From positions 1 through 45,521 of the forward strand of contig JAQWAQ010000008.1 of the NCBI GenBank assembly GCA_028707635.1: a DNA stretch of 45,521 bases, given 5' to 3'. The translations under genes and the position numbers were made by a program. The DNA comes from Negativicutes bacterium (GTDB lineage Bacteria; Bacillota; Negativicutes; JAAYSF01). A model generated the notes under the pieces. The model was not told where the DNA came from. It saw only the letters and a program-made list of their open reading frames with translations, and did not search any database. Numbering within the stretch: position 1 is the stretch's first letter; every line of letters begins with the position of its first letter. This document shows positions 32,138 to 39,314 of this stretch, one piece after another.

Positions 32138-33097
32138 CTACTCTATCGTTTCCGCCAATGAATCAGCAATTTCTTGAAGCTTATCCTTAGACAGCTCGCC
32201 CTCTACAGTTACCTCATAGATATCAGTGCTTTTGGTAATTTGATTGACTTGGTCATTCGCAGTCTGATCCTTATCGTCAACGGCACGATCTTCCTTAACA
32301 GACACAACACTGTAAATAGGATCGGTGTTTTTAGTATCACTACTTGCTTTTCGCCGTTGAGTTATTGTGATCTCTTTATTACCCTCGATGTCATAAACCT
32401 GCTTAACAATACCGTTCTCGCTATCTACAGTGAGAACCTTGGCATTGCGGCCCGGTATTGCTAAAACAGCCATTTGTTTAGCCGGCTCGCTGATTGAAGG
32501 CTTTTCAGTCACTCTGGCTTTATAGGTCCTTGCTAGTGCTGAATTCGTTTCGGGGACGGTTCCTGAATTGACTGCAGGGTTTTGCTTGTGCGGTTCGGAA
32601 ACGGTTCTTGAATTGACAGTGTTTTGATTATGCTGAAGATTCTCGGTTATTATACCTACTTGGCTGGATTTATCAGCTACTTCTCCCCCTGGTTTTTGCC
32701 TTTCCTGAGTAGTTTCGGGGTTCGGCATGACTGCTGATTGCTGAATTTCCTGCGTTGCTAAGCCACCATTAGAAATCTGCGGAACCGGCGTAACAGAGCT
32801 TGTATTCATTGCAACAACCAGCATCACCGCAGCTGCCATACCGGCCGCACCGGAATATATCCACTTAAAGCGGCGGTTGGACGCTTTGGTCTTGGCCTCT
32901 TCCGCTAATTTACCAGCTAGGGCGTCAATTCTTTGCTGTGCAGGCTTGTTGTGACCTGCTGCTGTTTTTACCATAGCCGCTACAGCAAGTAATTCTTGCA
33001 TTTCTTGATCAACATTATCTACCTTAAATTTATTATTTAAAGCGTCAATCATAATTGACAAATCCTCAGCCTTTAATTCTTCTTTATCCCTTTCCAT
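32138..33097 (-). CDS. Membrane-anchored anti-sigma factor-like protein
   Basis: A 319-aa protein with a cytoplasmic N-terminus (1-78), a single membrane helix (~80-97, SGAAGMAAAVMLVVAM) and a ~220-aa outside domain. It overlaps the sigma gene by 14 nt, the standard place for a cognate anti-sigma factor. The N-terminus lacks the HxxxCxxC zinc motif of ZAS-type anti-sigmas. Residues ~105-200 are a low-complexity Gln/Asn/Ser/Pro linker with two imperfect copies of VNSxTVxExxxxN, repeated at DNA level too; the C-terminal ~110 residues (IPGRNAKVLTVDSENGIVKQV onward, here IPGRNAKVLTV and NGIVKQV) look like a compact sensor domain. Start ATG 33097. Confidence 0.7.
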   Translation of the reverse strand: MERDKEELKAEDLSIMIDALNNKFKVDNVDQEMQELLAVAAMVKTAAGHNKPAQQRIDALAGKLAEEAKTKASNRRFKWIYSGAAGMAAAVMLVVAMNTSSVTPVPQISNGGLATQEIQQSAVMPNPETTQERQKPGGEVADKSSQVGIITENLQHNQNTVNSRTVSEPHKQNPAVNSGTVPETNSALARTYKARVTEKPSISEPAKQMAVLAIPGRNAKVLTVDSENGIVKQVYDIEGNKEITITQRRKASSDTKNTDPIYSVVSVKEDRAVDDKDQTANDQVNQITKSTDIYEVTVEGELSKDKLQEIADSLAETIE

Positions 33098-33668
33098 GCT
33101 CTACACCCCCTTCAATAAATCCACGCTCAATACACATCTTTCGTAAACTTTTTAATGCTCGCTGCTGGAGCATTTTGAGTGCCGGTTCGGTCTTACCCAT
33201 AATATGAGCAGCTTCCTTGACTGAAATACCCGCTATAATCCTTAATTCAATTGTTTGCCGCTGTTCATCTGGCAGTAAACCGATAAGCTTCGCAAGCTCC
33301 TGTTGCTGTTCAGTGCTTATCGCAGCGTCCTCTGGGCGCTCTGCTGAATCTGGCAGCGGCTCTTGATATTCGGCAATATCGACAATTTGCGGAGCACGCC
33401 CTTTCTTGCGCCAAAAATCAGTAACAAGGTTAAGCGCAATTCGACCAAGATAGGTCTTAAAGGATGCACCTGTATCTTTATAACGCCCTAAAGCGCGAAA
33501 TGCCCGTAAAAAAGTCTCTTGCGTCAGTTCCTGGGCATCATCACTGTTACCAACCTTATAACAAACCAGCCGGTAAATGGGCTGCCAGTAATTTCCGATA
33601 AGTATATTAAGTGCCTCGCGGTCACCATTTTGGGCCTCGGAGATTAAAGCTTGTTCATTAGTCACCAC
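33084..33668 (-). CDS. ECF-type RNA polymerase sigma factor
   Basis: A 194-aa sigma-70 family protein with regions 2 and 4 only. Region 2: YRLVCYKVGNSDDAQELTQE and TFLRAFRALGRYK (~33-66); region 4: LLPDEQRQTIELRIIAGISV and KEAAHIMGKTEPALKMLQQR (~130-175). A Pro/Glu-rich linker separates them. Start is GTG 33668 or the adjacent GTG 33665; the Shine-Dalgarno sequence is weak (GGTG). A -10-like TATAAT lies at 33716-33711. Its 3' end overlaps the next gene, a membrane anti-sigma candidate, so the pair should respond to an envelope signal; no target promoters can be assigned from this window. Confidence 0.9.
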   Translation of the reverse strand: MVTNEQALISEAQNGDREALNILIGNYWQPIYRLVCYKVGNSDDAQELTQETFLRAFRALGRYKDTGASFKTYLGRIALNLVTDFWRKKGRAPQIVDIAEYQEPLPDSAERPEDAAISTEQQQELAKLIGLLPDEQRQTIELRIIAGISVKEAAHIMGKTEPALKMLQQRALKSLRKMCIERGFIEGGVEHGKG

Positions 33669-33783
33669 GAATCACCAGCTTTCTATGCTTGTATCTATAT
33701 ACTAACGCTAATTATACGGTAAAGTAACGAGTTTTGAAAATTTCAAAAAACAAGCGACTTTACTCATCGAGCAAAATTTACTG

Positions 33784-33812
33784 TTTACACCTTCTCTAAG
33801 TCGTAGTAGTAT
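33784..33812 (+). promoter_or_regulatory. Sigma-A promoter of the bioB pair
   Basis: TTTACA (33784-33789), 17 bp, TAGTAT (33807-33812); predicted start ~33819, at the left edge of the BirA-type operator. Confidence 0.65.
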
Positions 33813-33816
33813 GTAA

Positions 33817-33848
33817 TTGTTAACCTTTATTTTAATTTTAGTTAACGA
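33817..33848 (+). promoter_or_regulatory. BirA-type biotin operator
   Basis: TTGTTAACC (33817-33825), 14-nt spacer, AGTTAACGA (33840-33848); the BirA consensus is TTGTTAACC and its complement GGTTAACAA at about this spacing. Left half perfect, right half 7 of 9. It overlaps the predicted transcription start, as expected for biotin repression. Confidence 0.75.
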
Positions 33849-33883
33849 TGCTATTCTATTAAAATAACTCGTGAGGTGCTGCT

Positions 33884-34861
33884 ATGGAGACGCGTCAAAT
33901 CATCACGCTTGGCGAAGAAGTCTTAGCCGGCTATAAAATAACCCGGCCAGAGGCGTTGAGGTTAAGCTGCATTGAAGATGCCGATATTCCTCTCTTATCG
34001 GCCTATGCCAATAAAATACGCCTGAAGTATGCCGGCAATCATGTAGACATGTGCGGCATTATAAACGCCCGATCAGGACGGTGTTCTGAAGACTGCAAAT
34101 TTTGTGCCCAATCGGTATTCCATGCGGCCGACTCACCGACATACCCGTTGCTTAGCAAAAACGAATTGCTTAAGCAGGCAAAGAATATTGAAAAACAGGG
34201 AGCAAAACGCGTCAGCCTTGTGACAAGCGGTAAAGGGATGCAAGGTGACTCTGATTTTGAAAGCATTTTAGCTATATTTAAAGAGATTATTTCGTCCACA
34301 ACACTCAAGGTCTGCGCCAACCTTGGCACGCTTGACCTTGGCCAGGCGCAGCGGCTTGCCGCAACGGGCATCAGAAGGTATGCCCATAATCTTGAAACAA
34401 GTAAAAGCTATTATCCTACTATTTGTACAAGTCACCCCTATGATGAGCGTCTTGAGACAATTCTCGCGGCCAAACAAGCCGGTTTGGAATTATGCTGCGG
34501 TGGCATTGTCGGCATGGGAGAAAGCTGGGATGATCGGATTGAACTGGCTTTGGCGCTTCGGGAACTAGGTGTTCAGTCAATTCCAATTAACATATTGAAT
34601 CCCTTAAAAGGTACAGCACTTGAAAACATAAAACCGCCCCGGCCTTTAGAAATACTCAAGATTTTTGCAATCTTTCGCTTTATCCTGCCTGACCGAGTTA
34701 TTCGTCCAGCTGGAGGACGCGAACTCAACTTACGGGATATGCAGGGAGCATTAATGCTAGGCGGTGCTAACGGTCTTATCATCGGTAATTATTTAACATT
34801 TAGCGGCCGTAATTCAGACATCGACTTCCAAATGGTTCACGATGCTGGTCTTAATCAATAA
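33884..34861 (+). CDS. bioB: Biotin synthase-like radical SAM protein, divergent copy
   Basis: A 325-aa radical SAM enzyme of the biotin synthase family (dethiobiotin to biotin by sulfur insertion). The SAM cluster motif is C67-xxx-C71-xx-C74 (RCSEDCKFC). Of the second-cluster ligands of E. coli BioB, C128 and C188 match C144 and C204 and R260 matches R274, but C97 is replaced by S111 (RVSLVTSG); an extra Cys follows at 205 (LCCGG). This suggests an altered auxiliary cluster or a changed reaction. GAGGTG precedes ATG 33884. It is first behind a BirA-type operator and 26 nt ahead of a second family member with the full ligand set. HydE and other BioB relatives were considered, but overall motifs (LGTL, HNLETS, SVPIN-like, GGRE) are BioB-like. 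Confidence 0.8.
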   Translation: METRQIITLGEEVLAGYKITRPEALRLSCIEDADIPLLSAYANKIRLKYAGNHVDMCGIINARSGRCSEDCKFCAQSVFHAADSPTYPLLSKNELLKQAKNIEKQGAKRVSLVTSGKGMQGDSDFESILAIFKEIISSTTLKVCANLGTLDLGQAQRLAATGIRRYAHNLETSKSYYPTICTSHPYDERLETILAAKQAGLELCCGGIVGMGESWDDRIELALALRELGVQSIPINILNPLKGTALENIKPPRPLEILKIFAIFRFILPDRVIRPAGGRELNLRDMQGALMLGGANGLIIGNYLTFSGRNSDIDFQMVHDAGLNQ

Positions 34862-34887
34862 TACATACTATAACTGGAGGATTTAGC

Positions 34888-35883
34888 ATGAAATCTTATG
34901 ATTTAATTTTTTCACTCGGCAAAAAAGTTCTCGAGGGAGGCCAGGTCACTTTTGACGAAGCACTTTCGCTTACCCAAATAGAGGAATCGGATATTCCTAT
35001 TTTGTTAGGTGTAGCAAACAAAATCCGCGAAAAATTCACAGGCAATGCAGTTGACACTTGTCAAATTGTTAATGCTCGTTCCGGCAACTGTTCTGAGAAC
35101 TGTAAGTTTTGTACCCAGTCAGCCCATCACGAAGTCAAACTCAATGTTTATCCATTAATGAGCGAAGATGAAATTCTGGCAGCAGCTAAATCGGCCGAGA
35201 AAGACGGAGCCTATCGCTTTTGTATTGTAACGGCCGGCTGCGGTATGGACGGTGACGCAGATTTTGAAAAAATCACTTCAGCTATTAAGCGGATCGGGCA
35301 AGAAACTTCCCTAAACCGCTGCTGCTCACTTGGAACATTAAATGAAGAACACGTCATCGCTTTGAAAGAGGCCGGTATCACTCGTTATCATCATAATCTT
35401 GAAACAAGTGAAAGCTTTTTCGAGGAGATCTGTACCACCCATACTTTTTCTGAAAGAGTGGAAACAATAAAGAAAATTAAGAATGCCGGACTCCAGGCGT
35501 GTTCAGGCGGAATTATCGGCATGGGTGAAACATGGCGCCAACGCATCGAGTTAGCATTTACCCTAAAAGATTTAGATGTCGACTCAGTTCCAATCAATGT
35601 ATTAAATGCAGTAAAAGGAACAGCACTTGAAGACACAAAAAAATTAAATCCGATGGAAATACTTCAGACATTTGCAATATTTAGGCTGATTCTTCCAACC
35701 AAGATTCTTCGTTACGCCGGCGGACGTGAACATAATTTAGGCGAGCTTGTTCCGCTCGGTTTCCTGTCAGGTATTAACGGAATGCTACTAGGCAACTATC
35801 TGACGACTACAGGTAGAGGGGCAACAGAAGACTTAAAGACCGTAACCAACATGGGAATGAAACCACTCTGTCCTCGCTCTTAA
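34888..35883 (+). CDS. bioB: Biotin synthase (radical SAM), second copy
   Basis: A 331-aa biotin synthase with all expected ligands: C68-xxx-C72-xx-C75 (NCSENCKFC) for the SAM cluster, C112 (YRFCIVTAG), C145 or C146 (NRCCSLGTL), C205 (LQACSGGIIG) and R275 (ILRYAGGRE) for the sulfur-donating second cluster. HHNLETSE and SVPINVLNAVKGTALED are typical BioB blocks. TGGAGGATT precedes ATG 34888. It is co-transcribed with the divergent copy upstream and ends at a clear terminator. On motif content this one is the more probable functional dethiobiotin sulfurase. No bioA, bioD or bioF is in the window. Confidence 0.9.
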   Translation: MKSYDLIFSLGKKVLEGGQVTFDEALSLTQIEESDIPILLGVANKIREKFTGNAVDTCQIVNARSGNCSENCKFCTQSAHHEVKLNVYPLMSEDEILAAAKSAEKDGAYRFCIVTAGCGMDGDADFEKITSAIKRIGQETSLNRCCSLGTLNEEHVIALKEAGITRYHHNLETSESFFEEICTTHTFSERVETIKKIKNAGLQACSGGIIGMGETWRQRIELAFTLKDLDVDSVPINVLNAVKGTALEDTKKLNPMEILQTFAIFRLILPTKILRYAGGREHNLGELVPLGFLSGINGMLLGNYLTTTGRGATEDLKTVTNMGMKPLCPRS

Positions 35884-35890
35884 TAGCATT

Positions 35891-35936
35891 AAGAGGGGCT
35901 GCGTTGAAACTTTTCAACACAGCCCCTTTTATTTTA
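35891..35936 (+). terminator. Terminator of the bioB pair
   Basis: AGGGGCTGCGTTGAAA pairs with TTTTCAACACAGCCCCT and is followed by TTTATTTT. Confidence 0.88.
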
Positions 35937-35945
35937 AATTATCGG

Positions 35946-36956
35946 CTACCGGATTTCTTCTACCACTTTGTTTCTATATTCCTGCACTTCATTTGTTAAA
36001 CGATAGTTATTCTTTTTCAACACCTCAAGATACCCCAGCATAGCCTTTGAAAAACTGCCATTGGTTTCATCAAACTTAGTTTCCAAATACACCTTCTTAG
36101 CTTCTGGAACGATTTGCTTGGTTTCATAGCTAAAGAGCGGCGTATTATTCCCCCCATACATCGCAAAAGTAGCATACCTTCTCAGTTGTTGCCGCATATC
36201 CTCAACTTTAGCCGAATTGCTATAGTCTTTAATAAACTGTTCTTGGGCCTGGGCCCGTTTAAGTATCTCAGCCCAACTTATTATCAGCGCAGCATCCTTT
36301 ATCGGAGTTTTATCTGATTCTACCGCCATAATATCAAAAAAGGCGGCAATATCCCCAGTCATATTTGCATGGTATTTTTTATAAAACGAATAATCGATCA
36401 CCGGGAAAAACATTCCTTCGGCTGTTTCAATTTTATAACCGCTATTCTTGGTCTCAAGCAACAAGTCTTTTACTTGTTTATTTTGGATACTATTAACATA
36501 GTCCACCCCATTTTGGTAGCCCTTTGCCACGATTTTCTGCACTGCTTCGTCGCTAAACTTATCTTGCATTTTAGGCAGCCTGTCATATTGGACTTTCTCG
36601 AGTCCAATAATCATAGTTGATCCATTCAATTGGGAAACAGCTGAAAGGTTGACATCAATGAAATTGATGATTTCCGGAATCGAAACATCACCTTTTTGCA
36701 AAAGCGTATTATAGTTATCCATAATAGCCTGCTCATTGTTGTGAACGTCAGTCTGCTGCTGAATGGGTTCATTCGAAGGATTGGGCGCTTGATTAGTACA
36801 ACCGCCTATGGTAAAAACCATAGCAATAGCAAGAATACTACTTGCTATTTTTTTTGTACGATAGGAAAGTATAGCTTGTCTACTGCATTGCAGCCATCGG
36901 TTTACGCTGTCGCCAAATGCTCGTCTCAAGCCGGATCTTATAATATAATTACTCAC
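35946..36956 (-). CDS. Lipoprotein of unknown function with long N-region
   Basis: A 336-aa predicted lipoprotein; I do not recognise a family. The hydrophobic core SSILAIAMVFTIGGC ends in a lipobox with C53. The unusual feature is a 36-residue basic N-region before it (YIIRSGLRRAFGDSVNRW), while normal signal peptides have 3-10. The start is GTG 36956 with TGGAGG 6 nt upstream and I see no better start nearer the core, so the extension looks real. The mature part opens with a low-complexity Asn/Pro/Gln linker and continues as a mainly helical domain (~75-336) without cysteines. It is transcribed alone, convergent with the bioB pair, and its promoter region abuts a repeat-rich gap. Confidence 0.65.
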   Translation of the reverse strand: MSNYIIRSGLRRAFGDSVNRWLQCSRQAILSYRTKKIASSILAIAMVFTIGGCTNQAPNPSNEPIQQQTDVHNNEQAIMDNYNTLLQKGDVSIPEIINFIDVNLSAVSQLNGSTMIIGLEKVQYDRLPKMQDKFSDEAVQKIVAKGYQNGVDYVNSIQNKQVKDLLLETKNSGYKIETAEGMFFPVIDYSFYKKYHANMTGDIAAFFDIMAVESDKTPIKDAALIISWAEILKRAQAQEQFIKDYSNSAKVEDMRQQLRRYATFAMYGGNNTPLFSYETKQIVPEAKKVYLETKFDETNGSFSKAMLGYLEVLKKNNYRLTNEVQEYRNKVVEEIR

Positions 36957-37022
36957 TGTAAGCCTCCATATTGAAATTTTTCAACACTTTATCCGATGAC
37001 CAAGCCGCTCTTCTCCTTCTAC

Positions 37023-37131
37023 AAGAGGGAGTGATACCCTAAAGGGCACAGGCGAGCGGCTAAGTCCCTGGATACGGTTCGACTAGGATTCAGGTGGGTT
37101 TAAAACTCCATCTGAATTAAGTCTCACTTTA
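37023..37131 (+). repeat. Interspersed ~108-bp repeat, copy B
   Basis: AAGAGGGAGTGATACCC, AAAGGGCACAGGCGAGCGG, GTCCCTGGATACGGTTCG, then GATTCAGGTGGG / CTCCATCTGAATT and AAGTCTCACTTTA. Differs from copy A at about 8 positions including one 1-nt indel. Confidence 0.85.
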
Positions 37132-37192
37132 TTTAACGTCAAATTCTCTAAAAAGTAACGCCGCAAGAATATCCAGGGACAAACGATAACCT

Positions 37193-37238
37193 ATCTAGAT
37201 TCAGATGGAGTTATCTGAATCTAGTATCACTTTATCAA
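37193..37238 (+). repeat. Related hairpin of the repeat family
   Basis: CTAGATTCAGAT, loop GGAGTT, ATCTGAATCTAG: a perfect 12-bp stem containing the GATTCAGATGGAGTT word of the repeat, followed by TATCACTTTAT resembling the repeat end TCTCACTTTAT. Confidence 0.6.
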
Positions 37239-37275
37239 TCGTCTAGCATATAGATAAACAATTTTCGAAAAATCC

Positions 37276-37304
37276 TTGATTAAAAATAGATTATTAGTTA
37301 TACT
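37276..37304 (+). promoter_or_regulatory. Sigma-A promoter of the DUF2087 gene
   Basis: TTGATT (37276-37281), 17 bp, TATACT (37299-37304). Immediately downstream TATCTA and TAGATA form an inverted repeat with a 9-nt spacer, a possible operator. Confidence 0.7.
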
Positions 37305-37344
37305 ATCTACAGAATCTATAGATAATATACCGAGGTGTTTATAT

Positions 37345-38106
37345 ATGAACAATTTATCCGAATTATTTTGGCAGGCTTCATTGCAGGAAATAAAAAAGGG
37401 TTATATTTATCATGATAACGACAAGTTCATCTGTCTTATCTGCGGTGAGAGTTTTACCAATGGAGTAATCTATCCCCACAACAATCAACTCTATGAAGCA
37501 AAAAAATCCATTGAGATTCATATTGAAGCACAACATGACTCTACCTTTCAATTTCTCCTTAACCTAGACAAAAAGTTGACTGGTTTAACAGATCATCAAA
37601 AAACAATTCTAGAACTATTCTATGATGGTCACAGCGACAATGATATCGCAAAAGCAACCAATACCGGCAGCACGTCGACCATTAGAAACCATCGGTTTTC
37701 CCTTAAGGAAAAGCAGAAACAAGCAAAAGTATTCTTGGCTATTATGGAACTGCTTGCTGAGCGAACGCCGAAAAAGCAAGCATTCATTGATATCCCTCGC
37801 AACACGAAACATGTCGATGACCGCTTCGCGATAACGGAAGAAGAAAATGCCAAAATCTTATCAGCCTACTTTAAACAGGGCTTAAATGGCCCGCTCGAAT
37901 TATTTCCCCTTAAAGAAAAAAAGCGAGTTGCCATTCTACGGCATCTAGCAAAAAGTTTCGAGCCGAATAAAAGCTATTCAGAAAAAGAAGTAAATTCTAT
38001 CTTAAAGCCATTTTACGAAGACTATGTACTTCTGCGCCGCCTTCTCATTGAATATGGTTTTATGGATCGAACTCGAGATGGCAGCGCTTACTGGGCTAAA
38101 AATTAG
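37345..38106 (+). CDS. DUF2087 transcriptional regulator with N-terminal zinc-finger-like segment
   Basis: A 253-aa protein. Residues ~25-65 have a C2H2-like set (CLICGESF ... HIEAQH). Residues ~80-140 form a LuxR-type helix-turn-helix (LTDHQKTILELFYDGHSDND, IAKATNTGSTSTIRNHRF). The C-terminal ~70 residues are DUF2087: LKEKKRVAILRHLAKSFEPN, YSEKEVNSILKPFYEDYVLL, ending IEYGFMDRTRDGSAYW. The frame is open from 37276, but that is the -35 element; ATG 37345 with GAGGTG 7 nt upstream is the start. It is followed after 32 nt by a GIY-YIG-like gene, a pairing recurrent in Bacilli. The regulated genes are unknown; autoregulation is plausible from the repeats at its promoter. Confidence 0.82.
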   Translation: MNNLSELFWQASLQEIKKGYIYHDNDKFICLICGESFTNGVIYPHNNQLYEAKKSIEIHIEAQHDSTFQFLLNLDKKLTGLTDHQKTILELFYDGHSDNDIAKATNTGSTSTIRNHRFSLKEKQKQAKVFLAIMELLAERTPKKQAFIDIPRNTKHVDDRFAITEEENAKILSAYFKQGLNGPLELFPLKEKKRVAILRHLAKSFEPNKSYSEKEVNSILKPFYEDYVLLRRLLIEYGFMDRTRDGSAYWAKN

Positions 38107-38138
38107 TCAAACCATTTAGAAAGAATTGAGGTAATATT

Positions 38139-38495
38139 ATGGATAGAAAAAAACAACTTAAATTAGAATACAAAGAAACACCACGCCCGATGGGAGTTTT
38201 CAAAATTAAAAATACAGCGAATGGTAAATTTTTTATTGACAGCAGCATGAATATCCCGGGCAGCTTCAACGGACAACGCTTTCAACTGAATCTCCAATCC
38301 CATCGCAATAGAGACTTACAGGAAGATTGGAATTCTTACGGTGCTGATGCCTTTGTTTTCGAAATACTTGAAACAATCAAACCAGAGAAATTTGCAAAAG
38401 AGGATTGGCGTAAGGCTGTTGCCGCACTGAAGGACAAGTGGCTAGAGAACCTTCAGCCTTACAAAGAAAAAGGCTATAATAAGCAAAAAAGCTAG
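38139..38495 (+). CDS. Degenerate GIY-YIG-fold protein
   Basis: A 118-aa protein with the GIY-YIG layout: GVFKIKNTANGKFFIDSSMN occupies the place of GIYxIxNxxNGKxYIGSS, followed by HRNRDLQEDWNSYGADAFVF and EILE with the likely Glu ligand. The signature itself is changed (GVF and FID instead of GIY and YIG), so the catalytic tyrosines are lost and nuclease activity is doubtful. Small proteins of this kind, often next to DUF2087 regulators, are common in Firmicutes and uncharacterised. GAGGTAATATT precedes ATG 38139. Probably co-transcribed with the upstream regulator. Confidence 0.75.
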   Translation: MDRKKQLKLEYKETPRPMGVFKIKNTANGKFFIDSSMNIPGSFNGQRFQLNLQSHRNRDLQEDWNSYGADAFVFEILETIKPEKFAKEDWRKAVAALKDKWLENLQPYKEKGYNKQKS

Positions 38496-38575
38496 GCTAT
38501 TTCTAGATAATCGACTCCCAAACTCCCCCTTACTTGCATATTATGTAGCAACGAGGTACGAAGGGAGAATTGAAA

Positions 38576-39235
38576 ATGCCAAGAAAACCTTTTGGGGAAC
38601 AATGCGATCCCTGCGAATGGGATGATGACGAGTTTGGGATTAACAATAATAGTGTACTTACTCCCGTCGCGGCAAATCTAAGAGACTGTATACGCCTACT
38701 TTGGGAGCAGCATGTGTATTGGACTAGAATGACCATCATAAGCATTGTTTTTAATTTACCTGATGCAGATGCTACTACTAAGCGCCTACTCAGAAATGCG
38801 AAAGATCAAGAAAACTTATTCAGACCTTTCTACGGCCGTAGAATTGCCGCCGAATTTGGGCGCTTGATCACTGACCACCTCACCTTAGCGGCAGCACTTG
38901 TAAAAGCAACTAAAGAAGGGGACACCAGAGCAGCAAAAGTTGCAGAAAAACGCTGGTATCAAAATGCTGACGAGATTGCAGAGTTTTTAAACGAAATCAA
39001 TCCCTATTGGCCTGCTGCAGAAATGCGTAAGATGTGGCATACGCACCTGTCGCTCACTAAATCAGAAGCAGTCGAAATGCTTAATGAAAATTATGCTAAA
39101 AGCATTTCGATATTTGATCAAATTGAGCGCCAGGCTCTAATGATGGCTGATACTTTTGCGGATGGCCTTATAAATCAGTTTCCGGATAGAATGAGACTTG
39201 CTTCAGATGAAGTTTTAACTCCTCCTGAAGCCTAG
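38576..39235 (+). CDS. Helical protein of unknown function (219 aa)
   Basis: I do not assign a family. The protein is rich in helices and in Trp/His/Glu: LWEQHVYWTRMTIISIVFNL (~42-61), EFGRLITDHLTLAAALVKAT (~97-116), WYQNADEIAEFLNEINPYW (~133-151), MWHTHLSLTKSEAVEML. The regular placing of E, H and D in these helices (EQHVYW, DHL, NADEIAEF, HTHL) suggests a four-helix bundle with metal ligands, but this is speculation. Similar proteins occur across Bacilli, some with what I believe are wrong enzyme names. ATG 38576 has GGGAG 8 nt upstream; TTG 38570 is too close to it. It may belong to the DUF2087 operon (80-nt gap). A terminator follows at 39278-39312. Confidence 0.65.
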   Translation: MPRKPFGEQCDPCEWDDDEFGINNNSVLTPVAANLRDCIRLLWEQHVYWTRMTIISIVFNLPDADATTKRLLRNAKDQENLFRPFYGRRIAAEFGRLITDHLTLAAALVKATKEGDTRAAKVAEKRWYQNADEIAEFLNEINPYWPAAEMRKMWHTHLSLTKSEAVEMLNENYAKSISIFDQIERQALMMADTFADGLINQFPDRMRLASDEVLTPPEA

Positions 39236-39277
39236 CCGAGCTAAAACCGAAATTCTAATTAAACCGATATGGCAAAT

Positions 39278-39312
39278 TAAAGGGAACTGCACAAAATGCA
39301 GCTCCCTTTTCA
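39278..39312. terminator. Bidirectional terminator
   Basis: AGGGAACTGCA / TGCAGCTCCCT stem with loop CAAAA and TTTT / TTTAAT tails; serves the helical-protein gene (plus) and the GGDEF response regulator (minus). Confidence 0.82.
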
Positions 39313-39314
39313 TA

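Larger units (their letters stand above)
36957..37275. other. Repeat-rich intergenic gap
   Basis: No gene. It holds repeat copy B (37023-37131), a related perfect hairpin (37185-37235 area) and the promoter of the DUF2087 gene at its right end. On the minus side it should contain the lipoprotein promoter, which I could not place with confidence. Confidence 0.6.

Noticed and set aside
33884..34861. HydE (hydrogenase maturase) for the first radical SAM gene
   Set aside because: It keeps BioB blocks and the second-cluster residues C144, C204 and R274, sits behind a BirA-type operator and is paired with a normal BioB; only the C97 equivalent differs.
38139..38495. Active GIY-YIG homing-type endonuclease
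   Set aside because: Catalytic tripeptides are GVF and FID, and there is no intron or inserted host gene; treated as a degenerate relative.
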